Shown here: piece after piece, positions 62,800 to 64,000 of the stretch
How the letters are laid out: each line of letters opens with the position of its first letter
Numbering within the stretch: the stretch's first letter is position 1
From: Symbiodinium kawagutii
Taxonomy: Eukaryota > Sar > Dinophyceae > Suessiales > Symbiodiniaceae
Assembly: GCA_009767595.1 (NCBI GenBank)
Contig: VSDK01000501.1
Coordinates: forward strand, 134,020 to 198,019
Length of the DNA stretch: 64,000 nt
Direction: 5' to 3'
The notes under the pieces: model-generated
Seen by the model: only the letters and a program-made list of their open reading frames with translations
Databases searched by the model: none
Told to the model about the DNA's origin: nothing
Program-made: the position numbers and the translations under genes

Positions 62800-63288
62800 T
62801 CAGGTTCTTGTGCCGCTGATGCTTTTGGTATATGGCGACCAGATCAAGGTGGGGCTCAACATTGAATTTCGATAGCAAAATTCACAACAACGTGTGGTGA
62901 ACGAGCTTTTGTCAAGGTTGGCAGGCATGGTCCATGATTCTTGAAAGTAACGCCAGAAGGCAGATTGTGGCAGAAAGATGTTTATCCCCCAAGTCACAGT
63001 TACAGAGTTGATGTCCATTTGAAAAAATAATCTTCCAATTCCTGAAGTTGTCAGAATTCCCTTCCATGGAAATTGTGAGACATTTTCATAGACGTGATTT
63101 GGATTGACGCGCCAGGCTGGAACCAGTGGTCTCTTGGCTGATGCAGCGCAGAAGTTGATGGAGACCCCGGGTTTTTGGGCGATCTCAGTGCTTGGCAAAG
63201 GTTGAGTCAGGATACTTGAAGGCCAAGCTGCCAAGCTGCCAAGCTGATGAATTCGTTTGCTGCCTCGATGTTCACAGCGACGCGGCAT
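62800..63288 (-). CDS. minus-strand ORF of 162 codons, unknown
   Basis: Consistent protein texture for about 120 codons: KPGVSINFCAASAKRPLVPA, NHVYENVSQFPWKGILTTSG, RLFFQMDINSVTVTWGINIF and AFWRYFQESWTMPANLDKSS. The first 30 codons compete with another minus frame (VSCRVAVNIEAANEFISLAA), so the exon probably starts near 63205 after an AG. One of the few well-supported minus-strand coding regions here. No family is recognised. Confidence 0.58.
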   Translation of the reverse strand: MPRRCEHRGSKRIHQLGSLAAWPSSILTQPLPSTEIAQKPGVSINFCAASAKRPLVPAWRVNPNHVYENVSQFPWKGILTTSGIGRLFFQMDINSVTVTWGINIFLPQSAFWRYFQESWTMPANLDKSSFTTRCCEFCYRNSMLSPTLIWSPYTKSISGTRT

Positions 63289-63424
63289 GACACTTTGTAC
63301 TGAAAAGAATTGAACAAGATACTAACCACTAAAGAACTTCTTAGGTATGTTAGAGGTGAGGTTCTACATGCAGCGAAGGGATTTTTGTAGTCACAAAACG
63401 TATCTCTGTCCTGCCTTGGTTTCT

Positions 63425-63565
63425 TCATCATTTGGGCTTTGGGAGGAGCTATCTTCGACTGCAACTGTCTCCGTGAGCAGGACCAAGGGATCAGAAGAGG
63501 AGAGTACGAGTTCCAAAGGGTATGATCTCACTCTACTTCTTGCAGAGTATGAGCTCTCCAAGTAG
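63425..63565 (+). CDS. weak candidate exon
   Basis: Plus frame SSTATVSVSRTKGSEEESTS then KGYDLTLLLAEYELSK with a stop at 63563-63565. Serine/acidic-rich. Bases 63570-64000 show nothing further that can be supported. Confidence 0.33.
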   Translation, partial: SSFGLWEELSSTATVSVSRTKGSEEESTSSKGYDLTLLLAEYELSK

Positions 63566-64000
63566 TCAGATGTTGGTAGTCAGCATCTGTGCTCAGACAA
63601 GGCCATTGAGGCTCAACTTGTGCCAGGAAAACCATCAAGAAGCGACCCGTGACCTCCAAGTTGTCCGGGCAGTGGGCGTGGCTGAACTGCAATGATCGCC
63701 TCTGGTGGAATCATTGTGACCATACCATGACTGTCATTATTTTGTATGTTTGTTGATTTTTGACCATCATATTTCTTGGTGTTTGACAAAGAATTGTAAA
63801 TTGTCATGTACGGTCTTTAACATTCTTTTGGCACCTGGCTTCTCTTCCTTTGAATCCTGACAATGTTTGTGTGTGTTTGTGTTTTCACAAGGGGATTCAT
63901 TCACACAGGGATTTCCGCAAAACAAATCTAAACCTTACTGTCCTTCAACTGTTGCATCATCTTCCACCCAGGATGCCCTCGATGCCTTGTCGAACGCTCT

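Noticed and set aside
1-64000. Spliced-leader RNA gene, rRNA, bacterial promoters or ribosome binding sites
   Set aside because: Only the 12-nt relict leader was found, never the full leader followed by its donor; no rRNA-like blocks were seen; and the DNA is eukaryotic.

Overview
The window looks like nuclear DNA from a dinoflagellate, most likely of the Symbiodiniaceae/Suessiales type; this is inference. The evidence is: three gene copies carrying a 3' fragment of the dinoflagellate spliced leader (TTTTGGCTCAAG); many short exons with GT (once GC) donors and AG acceptors usually followed by G; low gene density with repeat-rich introns; a polytopic TIR-like protein; a ubiquitin-like/ankyrin gene; and no bacterial operon features. 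One 28-base run of N (42432-42459) marks an assembly gap.

Layout. 1-7.7 kb holds scattered weak exons, with one better multi-exon gene at 4.74-5.73 kb. 7.97-11.56 kb holds an M50 (site-2 protease type) metalloprotease gene that I assembled from seven exons in phase; a 0.87 kb minisatellite fills most of its third intron. 12-17.7 kb holds a GAA/ATC microsatellite and several coiled-coil or unknown exons. 18.48-19.87 kb is a two-exon gene for a single-pass membrane protein with a signal peptide. 21.5-23.1, 45.2-46.7 and 56.6-58.3 kb carry three copies of a J-domain gene: the first and third are decayed, and the second has an intact J domain but a probably frameshifted tail. 25.2-25.6 kb is a minus-strand gene fragment. 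27.7-29.9 kb is a ubiquitin-like plus ankyrin-repeat gene with a poly-Asp microsatellite at its front. 32.1-33.8 kb holds two genes only 18 nt apart. 35.6-36.6 kb is a well-resolved multi-exon gene of unknown family. 38.5-39.4 kb is an acidic protein built from very small phase-0 exons. 41.5-44.3 kb carries an unknown multi-exon gene running into the gap, then the 560-codon TIR-like membrane protein. 53.8-60.1 kb holds further unknown exons, some with short peptide repeats. 62.8-63.3 kb is a minus-strand ORF.

Almost all resolved genes lie on the plus strand, as expected for dinoflagellate unidirectional clusters. Two copies of a 122-bp element with terminal inverted repeats lie in opposite orientation at 35.1 and 50.9 kb. 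The third J-domain copy contains four fold-back palindromes in under 1 kb, the strongest structural oddity in the window. I see no rRNA, tRNA, spliced-leader RNA gene, CRISPR array or bacterial-type regulation. Genes are assembled by eye from reading frames, splice-site consensus and phase; transcript data would be decisive.
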